Shown: positions 1-5,489 of the stretch, in pieces | How the letters are laid out: the number at the start of each line of letters is the position of its first letter | Numbering within the stretch: position 1 is the stretch's first letter | The notes under the pieces: model-generated | What the model was told of the DNA's origin: nothing | The model's input: only the letters and a program-made list of their open reading frames with translations | Databases searched by the model: none | Position numbers and translations under genes: made by a program | NCBI GenBank assembly: GCA_030040525.1 | Contig: JASHTN010000184.1 | Location: 1 to 7,623 of the forward strand | DNA length: 7,623 bases | Direction: 5' to 3' | Source of the DNA: Gammaproteobacteria bacterium | GTDB lineage: Bacteria > Pseudomonadota > Gammaproteobacteria > Steroidobacterales > Steroidobacteraceae

Positions 1-1
1 T

Positions 2-91
2 GCGCCGCCGGACCCCGCGGCCGCCGCGGGCCCGCGGGTGCGCAACTGCATGGACGAGGTGCTGAGCGCAATCGCGGCGCTGGCTCAATAG
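2..91 (+). CDS. C-terminal fragment of an unidentified protein
   Basis: The reading frame is open from the window edge to a TAG stop at 89-91 and encodes the last 29 residues of a protein. The fragment is an Ala/Pro-rich linker (APPDPAAAAGPRV) followed by a likely short amphipathic helix (NCMDEVLSAIAALAQ). Support for coding is the high GC at third codon positions and the strong hairpin that starts 5 nt after the stop. The gene converges on mpl. I do not recognise the family from so short a tail, and the GC-rich start of the window keeps other frames open too, so this is tentative. Confidence 0.45.
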   Translation, partial: APPDPAAAAGPRVRNCMDEVLSAIAALAQ

Positions 92-96
92 AATTG

Positions 97-123
97 GCGC
101 AAACGGCCTGCGGCCGTTTGCGC
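97..123. terminator. Perfect 12-bp hairpin between convergent genes, probable bidirectional terminator
   Basis: Arms GCGCAAACGGCC (97-108) and GGCCGTTTGCGC (112-123) pair perfectly around a TGC loop. It sits 5 nt after the upstream stop codon and 22 bp from the mpl stop on the other strand, where a shared terminator is expected. An A-run in the left arm and a T-run in the right arm allow a shorter GC stem with a U-tract in either direction. The T-run is only three long and no U-tract follows the full stem, so termination is inferred. Flanking TTGG (94-97) and CCAA (127-130) form a further imperfect inverted repeat. A hairpin of the same design follows hppA. Confidence 0.65.
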
Positions 124-145
124 GGGCCAACCCAGCGGCTGTCCG

Positions 146-1549
146 CTAGCCGGCGGGCGGGTCGGCACGCGGCGCGCGCTTACCGAGCTGCGCGAGCAGT
201 TTGCCGTGCAGTCCGCCGAAGCCGCCGTTGCTCATGACGAGCACGTGATCCCCGGCGTGTGCCGCGCCCGCCAGCGCACTCGCCAGCGCATCGACGTCGG
301 CGCTCGCGTGGGCGCGGGCACCGAGCGCGGCGAGCGCCGCGCGCGCGTCCCAGCCGAGGTCCGGCGGGGTGTAGAGCCACACCTCATCGGCGCCGGCGAG
401 GGCCGGCGCGAGGGTGTGCTGATGCACGCCCATGCGCATCGTGTTGGAGCGCGGCTCGAGCACCGCGAGGATGCGCGCACGACCCACCCGACGGCGCAGC
501 GCGTCGATGGTCGCGGCGATCGCGGTGGGGTGGTGCGCGAAGTCGTCGTAGACGCGCACGCCTCCTGCCTCGCCGCGCAGCTGCATGCGCCGCGCAATGC
601 CGCGGAAGGCCGGCATCGCCCCGATGGCGCGCGGCACCGCCACCCCCGCGTGGCGCGCGGCGGCGAGCGCTGCGAGCGCATTCTCCATGTTGTGCGCGCC
701 GATCAGGTCCCAGGCGACGCTCCCCTGGGCGCGCCCGGCCTCCAGCACCTCGAAGCGCGAGTAGTCCGCAGCGTCGGCCGCCGGCCGCGCCGTCCAGAGC
801 GCGCCGCTGCCGCCGGCTTCGGGCGCAAAGCCCTCGAGCGGCGTCCAGCAGCCCATGGCGAGCGTCTCCGCAAGGCGCGCATCGGCGGCGTTCCAGACGA
901 TGCGGCCGCTGCCGGGCACGATGCGCACCAGGTGATGGAACTGGCGCTGAATGGCGCCGACGTCGGGGTAGATGTCGGCGTGATCGTACTCGAGGTTGTT
1001 CAGGATCAGCGTACGCGGCCGGTAGTGCACGAACTTCGCGCGCTTGTCGAAGAATGCCGTGTCGTACTCGTCCGCCTCGATGACGAAGAACGGCGCGCTG
1101 CCGAGACGTGCGCTCACCCCGAAATTCTCCGGCATGCCGCCGATCAGGAACCCGGGGTCGAGGCCGGCATGCTCGAGGATCCAGGCGAGGATCGAGGCGG
1201 TGGTGGTCTTGCCGTGGGTGCCGGCAACTGCGAGCACCCAGCGGTCTTTCAGCACCTCGCGCGCGAGCCACTCGGGACCGGAGGCGTACGGCAGACCGCT
1301 GTCGAGCAGCGCCTCGATCACCGGCTGGCCGCGCGTCATCACGTTGCCCACCACGACGATATCGGGGGCGGGCTCGAGCTGTGCGGCCTGATAGCCGGTC
1401 ACGACCTGGATGCCGAGCGCCTCGAGCTGGCTGCTCATCGGCGGGTAGAGCTCGCGGTCGGAGCCGGTGACGCGGTGGCCGGCGGCGCGCGCGATGGCGG
1501 CGATGCCGCCCATGAAGGTGCCGCCGATGCCGAGGATGTGCAGGTGCAC
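146..1549 (-). CDS. mpl: UDP-MurNAc:L-alanyl-gamma-D-glutamyl-meso-diaminopimelate ligase (murein recycling)
   Basis: This cytoplasmic Mur-ligase family enzyme uses ATP to join the tripeptide salvaged from old peptidoglycan to UDP-MurNAc, bypassing MurC, MurD and MurE. The 467-residue protein matches E. coli Mpl along its length: N-terminal nucleotide-binding motif GIGGTFMGG (residues 7-15), P-loop GTHGKTTT (110-117), FFVIEADEYD (154-163), NNLEYDHADI (184-193), DDFAHHPTA (335-343), EPRSNTMRMG (365-374) and C-terminal VMSNGGFGG. The start is GTG at 1547-1549. The next Met, residue 13, lies inside the N-terminal motif, so it cannot be the start. No strong Shine-Dalgarno is visible. The upstream membrane-protein gene ends 13 bp before it on the same strand, suggesting co-transcription or translational coupling. 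The C-terminal tail after the last motif is Arg/Pro-rich and unremarkable. Confidence 0.98.
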   Translation of the reverse strand: MHLHILGIGGTFMGGIAAIARAAGHRVTGSDRELYPPMSSQLEALGIQVVTGYQAAQLEPAPDIVVVGNVMTRGQPVIEALLDSGLPYASGPEWLAREVLKDRWVLAVAGTHGKTTTASILAWILEHAGLDPGFLIGGMPENFGVSARLGSAPFFVIEADEYDTAFFDKRAKFVHYRPRTLILNNLEYDHADIYPDVGAIQRQFHHLVRIVPGSGRIVWNAADARLAETLAMGCWTPLEGFAPEAGGSGALWTARPAADAADYSRFEVLEAGRAQGSVAWDLIGAHNMENALAALAAARHAGVAVPRAIGAMPAFRGIARRMQLRGEAGGVRVYDDFAHHPTAIAATIDALRRRVGRARILAVLEPRSNTMRMGVHQHTLAPALAGADEVWLYTPPDLGWDARAALAALGARAHASADVDALASALAGAAHAGDHVLVMSNGGFGGLHGKLLAQLGKRAPRADPPAG

Positions 1550-1562
1550 GCGACGGGTCGGC

Positions 1563-2108
1563 TCAGGCGCCGGCCGGAAACACCGCGATCAGCAGCAGCT
1601 GGGCGGCTGCGATCTGCAGGATCACGAGTGCCACGCTCGCCGCGGTCGACCATTCGAGCGCGGCCTTGACCACGTGGCTCAGGGCGGCGATCAGCCAGAT
1701 GACCAGCACCAGGCCGCTGGCGGCGATCGGCAGCTGCCAGTCGCTGTCCTGGCCGAAGCGCCGCATCAGCCACTCCGAGGCGATCAGCAGCGGCGAGACC
1801 ACCGCCTGCAGCCCGAACACGGCGGTGACGGTCTGCACGGTACGCTCGGGCCGGCCGAGCAGCCGCAGCACGCCGATGTACCACGCGAGCGTAAACAGCA
1901 CGTCGACCAGGAGCTGTGCGTTCCAGGCGCTCGCCGGCGGCAACAGCGTGCTGACCACGACGTTCACCACCGTGTAGCCGATCACGGTCAGCACCAGCAG
2001 CAACATCGAAGCCGGCAGATCCTGCGGTCCGCGCCTGAGCAGCGCAATCTGCACGAACAGTCTGATCACCTCCCGCATGACTTCCGATACCTGCGTCAAG
2101 GGCAGCAT
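1563..2108 (-). CDS. Conserved-looking five-helix inner-membrane protein, function unknown (possibly Yip1-like)
   Basis: The 181-residue protein has about five hydrophobic helices at residues 34-56, 63-85, 92-112, 125-147 and 153-176, joined by short loops. A charged N-terminal segment (REVIRLFVQ, then LLRRGPQD) precedes the first helix. There is no cleavable signal peptide, enzyme motif or metal-binding cluster. The topology and spacing recall small Yip1-type membrane proteins, but I cannot assign a family with certainty. It lies 13 bp upstream of mpl on the same strand, so it is probably the first gene of that transcript; whether it serves murein recycling is only a guess. The start could be ATG at 2106-2108, used here, or the internal ATG at 2076-2078 (residue 11). 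The second fits better if the TACAAT box at 2123-2128 is the promoter, since it leaves a leader of about 38 nt. Confidence 0.8.
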   Translation of the reverse strand: MLPLTQVSEVMREVIRLFVQIALLRRGPQDLPASMLLLVLTVIGYTVVNVVVSTLLPPASAWNAQLLVDVLFTLAWYIGVLRLLGRPERTVQTVTAVFGLQAVVSPLLIASEWLMRRFGQDSDWQLPIAASGLVLVIWLIAALSHVVKAALEWSTAASVALVILQIAAAQLLLIAVFPAGA

Positions 2109-2111
2109 AAT
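2106..2111 (+). promoter_or_regulatory. Candidate -10 box for rnd
   Basis: CATAAT matches five of six consensus -10 bases and would start transcription near 2118, giving rnd a leader of about 47 nt. The best -35 candidate is TTCCGA at 2082-2087, a poor match with 18-bp spacing. The box overlaps the first codons of the divergent membrane-protein gene if that gene starts at 2108. Confidence 0.3.
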
Positions 2112-2122
2112 GTCGCGGTCCG

Positions 2123-2128
2123 ATTGTA
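2123..2128 (-). promoter_or_regulatory. Candidate -10 box for the membrane protein-mpl transcript
   Basis: The minus strand reads TACAAT, five of six matches to the sigma70 -10 consensus, with a predicted start near 2116. No good -35 box lies at the right distance. The AT content stands out against very GC-rich surroundings. Assignment rests on the hexamer and its location upstream of the gene. Confidence 0.35.
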
Positions 2129-2164
2129 CAGGTCCTCCCGTCCGGATTTTGCAGCGCCGCGTCC

Positions 2165-3247
2165 TTGCAGCACAGCGTCACGACAGCAGCCGACCTGGCA
2201 GAGTTGAGTGCGCGGCTCGAGCGGCAGCCGCGCGTCGGCCTGGATACCGAGTTCCTGCGCGAGCGCACCTACCGCGCGCAGCTTTGCCTGGTGCAGCTGG
2301 CAGCGCCGGCGGAAGCGGCGTGCGTCGATCCGCTCATCCTGCGCGATCTCGCACCGCTCGCGACGCTGCTCGCCGCAGCGCACGTCCTCAAGGTAATGCA
2401 CGCCTCGCGCCAGGACCTCGAGGTGTTGTTTCCCCTCGCCGGGCTCACCGCGCCGGTGTTCGACACGCAGATCGCCGCGGCGCTCGCCGGCTTCCCGGCG
2501 CAGATCGGCTACGCCGAGCTGGTGCGCCGGGTGCTCGGCCGCGAGCTCGCCAAGTCGCATACGCGCACCGACTGGTCGCGCCGGCCGCTTTCGCCCGAGC
2601 AGCTCGAGTACGCGCTCGACGACGTGCGCTATCTGCTGCCGCTCGCGGAACAGCTTGAAACGCGCCTCGGCCAGCTCGGCCGCCTCGAGTGGCTGCGCGA
2701 GGAGCTCGCCGGGCTCGGAGATGCGAGCGGCTTCGCCATCGACCCGGAGCGCGCCTGGCTGCGCATCAGGGGGCTGCGCGGTCTCGACCCCGGCCGCGAG
2801 CGCCTGGCGCGCGAGCTGGCAGCCTGGCGTGAGCGGCGCGCCGTCGAGCACGACCGACCGCGGGGCTGGATCCTCGACGACGCGGTGCTGCGCGAGATGG
2901 TGATGCGCGTGCCGCGCACCGCACAGGCGCTCGCCCAGATCCGCGATCTGCCCCCGGGGCTGGTCAAGCGCAGAGGCGCGGAACTGCTCGCGTGCGTGGC
3001 TGCGGCCGCGGTGCCCGATCCCGCCCCGGCCATGCCCGATAGACCGGCTGCCGATCCGGCGCGCACGGCGCTTCTCAGAAAGCTCACTGCCGTCGCGCAG
3101 GGGGTTGCCGCAGGGCTCGGCATCGCGCCCGAAGTGCTGGCGACCCGGCGTGATCTTGAGCAGCTCGCCGCGGGATCCGCGGATACGGGGCTGCTGCAGG
3201 GCTGGCGGCGTGCGGTGCTCGGCGAGCGGCTGCTGCGCGAGCTGTAA
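2165..3247 (+). CDS. rnd: Ribonuclease D, 3'-5' exoribonuclease
   Basis: RNase D is a cytoplasmic DEDDy-family 3'-5' exonuclease that trims tRNA precursors and other stable RNAs. The 360-residue protein is of normal length. The catalytic residues are visible: Asp27 and Glu29 in LDTEF, Asp84 in HASRQDLEVL, and Tyr149 with Asp153 in YALDD. An HRDC region follows at about 210-280 and a second helical HRDC-like segment at about 300-360, as in E. coli. The start is TTG at 2165-2167. An in-frame stop lies at 2108-2110, the only upstream alternative I see is a rare ATT at 2123, and no later start keeps the first beta strand. No clear Shine-Dalgarno precedes it; a short T-run (2147-2150) does. E. coli rnd is also known to start with UUG. 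The stop codon directly abuts the adk stop on the other strand. Confidence 0.95.
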   Translation: MQHSVTTAADLAELSARLERQPRVGLDTEFLRERTYRAQLCLVQLAAPAEAACVDPLILRDLAPLATLLAAAHVLKVMHASRQDLEVLFPLAGLTAPVFDTQIAAALAGFPAQIGYAELVRRVLGRELAKSHTRTDWSRRPLSPEQLEYALDDVRYLLPLAEQLETRLGQLGRLEWLREELAGLGDASGFAIDPERAWLRIRGLRGLDPGRERLARELAAWRERRAVEHDRPRGWILDDAVLREMVMRVPRTAQALAQIRDLPPGLVKRRGAELLACVAAAAVPDPAPAMPDRPAADPARTALLRKLTAVAQGVAAGLGIAPEVLATRRDLEQLAAGSADTGLLQGWRRAVLGERLLREL

Positions 3248-3907
3248 TCAGCGCGGACCGGTCAGCGACCGCACCAGGCGCTCGGTGACTGCATCGACGC
3301 CGCCCTGTGCGTCGATCACCCGCAACAGCCCCTGGGAGCGATAGAAGTCGATCAGCGGCCGCGTCTGCTCGTCGTACACCCGCAGCCGCTCGGCGACGGT
3401 CGCCTCGTTGTCGTCGGGGCGCTGCACGAGACGATGCGGCGCGCCGGTCTTCGGACACAGCTCGCCCGCGCCGGGGGCGGGTGCGGTGAGTACGTTGAAC
3501 ACGCGCCCGCAATCGGCACAGGTGCGCCGCCCGGAGATCCGGCGGGCCAGCTCCCCGTAGTCCACCTCGAGCTGCAGGACCGCATCGAGCGGCTGCCTGA
3601 GATCCGCGAGCATCTGCGCGAGCGCCTGCGCCTGCGCCAGGTTGCGGGGAAAGCCGTCGAGGATGAAGCCGCCGCGGGTATCCTCGCAGGCCAGGCGTTC
3701 GCGGATCATCGACAGCACGAGCGCGTCGTCGACGAGCCGCCCGCCCTCCATGGCTGCCTTGGCCTTGAGTCCGAGCTCGGTGCCGCGGGAGACTGCGGCT
3801 CGCAGCAGATCGCCGGTTGAGATCTGCGGAATGCCGAAGCGCGCCACGAGGCGTTGCGACTGGGTGCCCTTTCCGGACCCCGGGGCACCCAACAGAACGA
3901 TACGCAT
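3248..3907 (-). CDS. adk: Adenylate kinase, long form with a partly zinc-type LID
   Basis: Adk catalyses ATP + AMP to 2 ADP in the cytoplasm and sets the adenylate balance. The 219-residue protein aligns with E. coli Adk: P-loop GAPGSGKGT (residues 7-15), the AMP-site segment around STGDLLRAAV (30-39), FILDGFPR (81-88, with Asp84 and Arg88) and the LID at about 122-160. The LID has Cys130-X2-Cys133, then Cys151 and Thr154. This lies between the four-Cys zinc LID of Gram-positive enzymes and the His/Ser/Asp/Thr network of E. coli. The ATG at 3905-3907 is chosen because it places the P-loop at residue 7; a GTG at 3938-3940 would add 11 residues. A weak GGGA lies just upstream. It converges with rnd and diverges from pfp, next to two other nucleotide/PPi energy genes. 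Confidence 0.98.
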   Translation of the reverse strand: MRIVLLGAPGSGKGTQSQRLVARFGIPQISTGDLLRAAVSRGTELGLKAKAAMEGGRLVDDALVLSMIRERLACEDTRGGFILDGFPRNLAQAQALAQMLADLRQPLDAVLQLEVDYGELARRISGRRTCADCGRVFNVLTAPAPGAGELCPKTGAPHRLVQRPDDNEATVAERLRVYDEQTRPLIDFYRSQGLLRVIDAQGGVDAVTERLVRSLTGPR

Positions 3908-3925
3908 GGTCCCAAGTGACGCGAC

Positions 3926-3942
3926 GCGTGCCGGCAGCACGC
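3926..3942 (-). other. Stem-loop at the predicted 5' end of the adk mRNA
   Basis: Arms GCGTGC and GCACGC form a perfect 6-bp stem with a 5-nt loop; the core TGCCGGCA (3929-3936) is itself an 8-bp palindrome. If transcription starts near 3945, this hairpin lies at about +4 to +20 of the message, 18 nt before the ATG. A 5'-terminal hairpin can shield mRNA from RppH and RNase E, but that role is inferred. Confidence 0.4.
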
Positions 3943-3951
3943 AGGGCGAGC

Positions 3952-3980
3952 ACGTTACCGGCCTCTCCGGGAGAGGTCAA
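3952..3980 (-). promoter_or_regulatory. adk: Candidate sigma70 promoter for adk
   Basis: On the minus strand TTGACC (3975-3980, five of six matches to the -35 consensus) is separated by exactly 17 bp from TAACGT (3952-3957), a weak -10 that keeps the first two bases and the final T. The predicted start near 3945 gives a leader of about 38 nt. An inverted repeat occupies most of the spacer and a G-quadruplex motif begins 2 bp beyond the -35 box. Confidence 0.5.
3962..3976. promoter_or_regulatory. Perfect inverted repeat inside the adk promoter, possible operator
   Basis: CCTCTC-CGG-GAGAGG has 6-bp arms around a 3-nt centre. It lies between the -10 and -35 boxes of the proposed adk promoter and overlaps two bases of the -35. 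A dimeric repressor bound here would block that promoter. It could also be a chance GC-rich repeat; no known regulator is recognised. Confidence 0.35.
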
Positions 3981-3982
3981 AC

Positions 3983-3997
3983 GGGCGGGTGGGCGGG
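3983..3997 (+). other. Four-tract G-quadruplex motif with single-base loops
   Basis: The plus strand reads GGGCGGGTGGGCGGG: four GGG tracts with loops C, T and C. A fifth GGG follows at 4004-4006. Motifs with three one-base loops are known to form very stable parallel quadruplexes in vitro. It starts 2 bp upstream of the adk -35 box, outside both transcripts if the proposed promoters are right, and is on the non-template strand with respect to pfp. Folding in the cell and any regulatory effect are inferred. Confidence 0.7.
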
Positions 3998-4065
3998 CGC
4001 TGCGGGTACACGCTGCTTGACGCGCGGCACCGCGTCCGGTCCGAGCAGCTCAGGCGGGCGTGCGT

Positions 4066-4071
4066 TATTCT
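4066..4071 (+). promoter_or_regulatory. pfp: Candidate -10 box for pfp
   Basis: TATTCT matches four of six consensus bases, with a predicted start near 4078 and a leader of about 25 nt. No -35 box is at the right distance; a good TTGACG at 4017-4022 is too far upstream. The GC-rich TTGCGCG after the box resembles the segment after the hppA -10. Confidence 0.28.
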
Positions 4072-4103
4072 TGCGCGTGTTCCTCCACGCTACCACCAAC
4101 ACC

Positions 4104-5372
4104 ATGAGCAAATCCACGCGGCAGAACGCCTTCTATGCGCAGTCCGGCGGCGTGTCCGCCGTCATCAATGCCTCGGCCTGCGGCGTCATCGAGACGGCGC
4201 TGCGCTCGAAGCGCATCCGCAGGGTATACGCGGGGCGTGACGGCATCGTGGGCGCGCTCACCGAGGACCTGATCGACGTCGGCCGCGAGAGCCGCGCGAC
4301 GCTCCGGGCGCTCAAGCACACTCCGGCCGGCGCCTTCGGCTCGGCGCGCTTCAAGCTGAAGGGCATCGAGCAGAACCGCGCCGAGTACGAGCGCCTGATC
4401 GAGGTGTTCCGCGCGCACGACATCGGCCACTTTTTCTACAACGGCGGCAACGATTCGATGGACACCGCGCTCAAGGTGTCGCAGATCGGTGCGGCGCTCG
4501 GCTTTCCCATCACCTGCGTCGGCGTGCCCAAGACCGTCGACAATGATCTGCCGCACACCGACTGCTGCCCAGGGTTCGGCTCGGTGGCCAAGTACGTCGC
4601 CGTGTCGACGCGCGAGGCGGCGCTGGACGTCGCCTCGATGGCACGCACCTCCACCAAAGTGTTCGTGCTGGAGGTGATGGGCCGGCACGCCGGGTGGATC
4701 GCCGCCGCCGCCGGACTCGCCGGCGGCGGCCCCGACGAGCCGCCGCACATCATCCTGTTTCCGGAGGTGCCGTTCGAGCCGCAGAGATTCCTCGAGCGTG
4801 TGCGGGCCTGCGTCACGGCGCACGGCTACTGCGTCATCGTCGTGTCCGAGGGCGCGGCTTACCCCGATGGCAAATTCCTCGCCGATGCCGGCACGCGCGA
4901 CGCCTTCGGCCATACGCAGCTCGGCGGTGCAGCTCCCGTGGTCGCCAACATGGTGCGCGAGGCTCACGGCTACAAATACCACTGGGCGGTCGCCGACTAC
5001 CTGCAGCGCGCCGCGCGCCACATCGCCTCGCGCGTCGACGTCGAGCAGGCGTATGCGGTCGGCAGGGCGGCCGTGCAGCTCGCCCTCGCGGGCGTGAACG
5101 CGGTCATGCCCACCATCGTGCGCCGGTCCTCCAGCCCCTACCGCTGGCAGATCGGGCACGTGCCACTCGGCGCGGTCGCCAACCAGGAGAAGAAGGTTCC
5201 GCCGGCCTACATCCGCGAGGATGGCTTCGGCATCACTGCGGCCTGCCGGCGCTACCTCGAGCCGCTCATTGCGGGGGAGGCCTACCCGCCCTATCGGAAG
5301 GGCCTCCCGGACTATGCCCATATCAAAGGCGTGCCCGTGCGCCGGAAGCTCACCACGGAGTTCAAGCTCTAG
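4104..5372 (+). CDS. pfp: Pyrophosphate-dependent 6-phosphofructokinase
   Basis: Pfp reversibly converts fructose 6-phosphate + PPi to fructose 1,6-bisphosphate + Pi, so it serves both glycolysis and gluconeogenesis and saves ATP. The 422-residue protein starts with the family's YAQSGGVSAVINASA segment. Phosphate-donor specificity is read from NGGNDSMD (residues 113-120), where Asp117 replaces the Gly of ATP-dependent enzymes, and PKTVDND (142-148), where Lys143 replaces the Gly of PGTIDND; both mark PPi use. The catalytic base is Asp146. MGRHAGW (192-198) binds sugar phosphate, and YLQRAARHIASRVD replaces the usual LGHxQRGG region. The ATG at 4104 is chosen because homology begins there; upstream codons extend in frame into DNA antisense to adk and are not family-like. 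In-frame TTG (4071) and GTG (4077) are possible but overlap the proposed promoter. No Shine-Dalgarno is visible. hppA follows by 144 bp on the same strand. Confidence 0.96.
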   Translation: MSKSTRQNAFYAQSGGVSAVINASACGVIETALRSKRIRRVYAGRDGIVGALTEDLIDVGRESRATLRALKHTPAGAFGSARFKLKGIEQNRAEYERLIEVFRAHDIGHFFYNGGNDSMDTALKVSQIGAALGFPITCVGVPKTVDNDLPHTDCCPGFGSVAKYVAVSTREAALDVASMARTSTKVFVLEVMGRHAGWIAAAAGLAGGGPDEPPHIILFPEVPFEPQRFLERVRACVTAHGYCVIVVSEGAAYPDGKFLADAGTRDAFGHTQLGGAAPVVANMVREAHGYKYHWAVADYLQRAARHIASRVDVEQAYAVGRAAVQLALAGVNAVMPTIVRRSSSPYRWQIGHVPLGAVANQEKKVPPAYIREDGFGITAACRRYLEPLIAGEAYPPYRKGLPDYAHIKGVPVRRKLTTEFKL

Positions 5373-5374
5373 CT

Positions 5375-5389
5375 TGGGCCGTGAGCCCA
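5375..5389 (+). other. Small hairpin after the pfp stop
   Basis: TGGGC and GCCCA pair around the loop CGTGA, 2 nt after the pfp stop codon. It is followed immediately by a second hairpin. There is no U-tract, so it is not a classical terminator. It may protect the 3' end of pfp mRNA. Confidence 0.4.
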
Positions 5390-5408
5390 GCCCCCGGCCG
5401 CCGGGGGC
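5390..5408 (+). other. GC-only hairpin between pfp and hppA
   Basis: GCCCCCGG and CCGGGGGC form a perfect 8-bp stem with a CCG loop. No T-run follows until 5435-5439, about 27 nt away, so intrinsic termination is unlikely. It may pause RNA polymerase, mark a processing site or be a partial block that separates pfp expression from hppA expression. Confidence 0.5.
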
Positions 5409-5417
5409 GGCGGCGCG

Positions 5418-5426
5418 TGCTATATT
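5418..5426 (+). promoter_or_regulatory. hppA: Extended -10 promoter for hppA
   Basis: TGCTATATT combines the extended -10 TG motif with TATATT, five of six matches to consensus. There is no -35 box, as is usual for extended -10 promoters. The predicted start is near 5433, giving a leader of about 84 nt that begins with a T5 run (5435-5439). The segment after the box (GCGCG) is GC-rich. This suggests hppA can be transcribed apart from pfp. Confidence 0.5.
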
Positions 5427-5489
5427 GCGCGACCTTTTTAGCCGGCCAGCGCTTCGCGGTATTGCCCGAGAGTCGCGGCCGCGCGCTCG

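Noticed and set aside
14..38. CCCGCGG repeats and palindromes at the window start
   Set aside because: They lie in an Ala/Gly/Pro coding tail where GC-only codons generate such repeats easily.
206..1669. 487-codon open frame antisense to mpl
   Set aside because: Very GC-rich DNA leaves long open frames opposite real genes. The predicted protein is Arg/His/Ala-rich, with no family features, while mpl on the other strand is certain.
3908..3940. GTG start for adk 11 codons upstream
   Set aside because: Adk proteins begin directly before the P-loop, and the ATG at 3905-3907 places it at the usual residue 7.
4017..4022. TTGACG as a -35 box for pfp
   Set aside because: No -10 hexamer lies 16-18 bp downstream; the nearest candidate is 43 bp away.
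3642..4103. In-frame 154-codon upstream extension of pfp
   Set aside because: It runs antisense through adk, has Arg/Ser/Pro-rich composition, and family homology begins only at the ATG at 4104.
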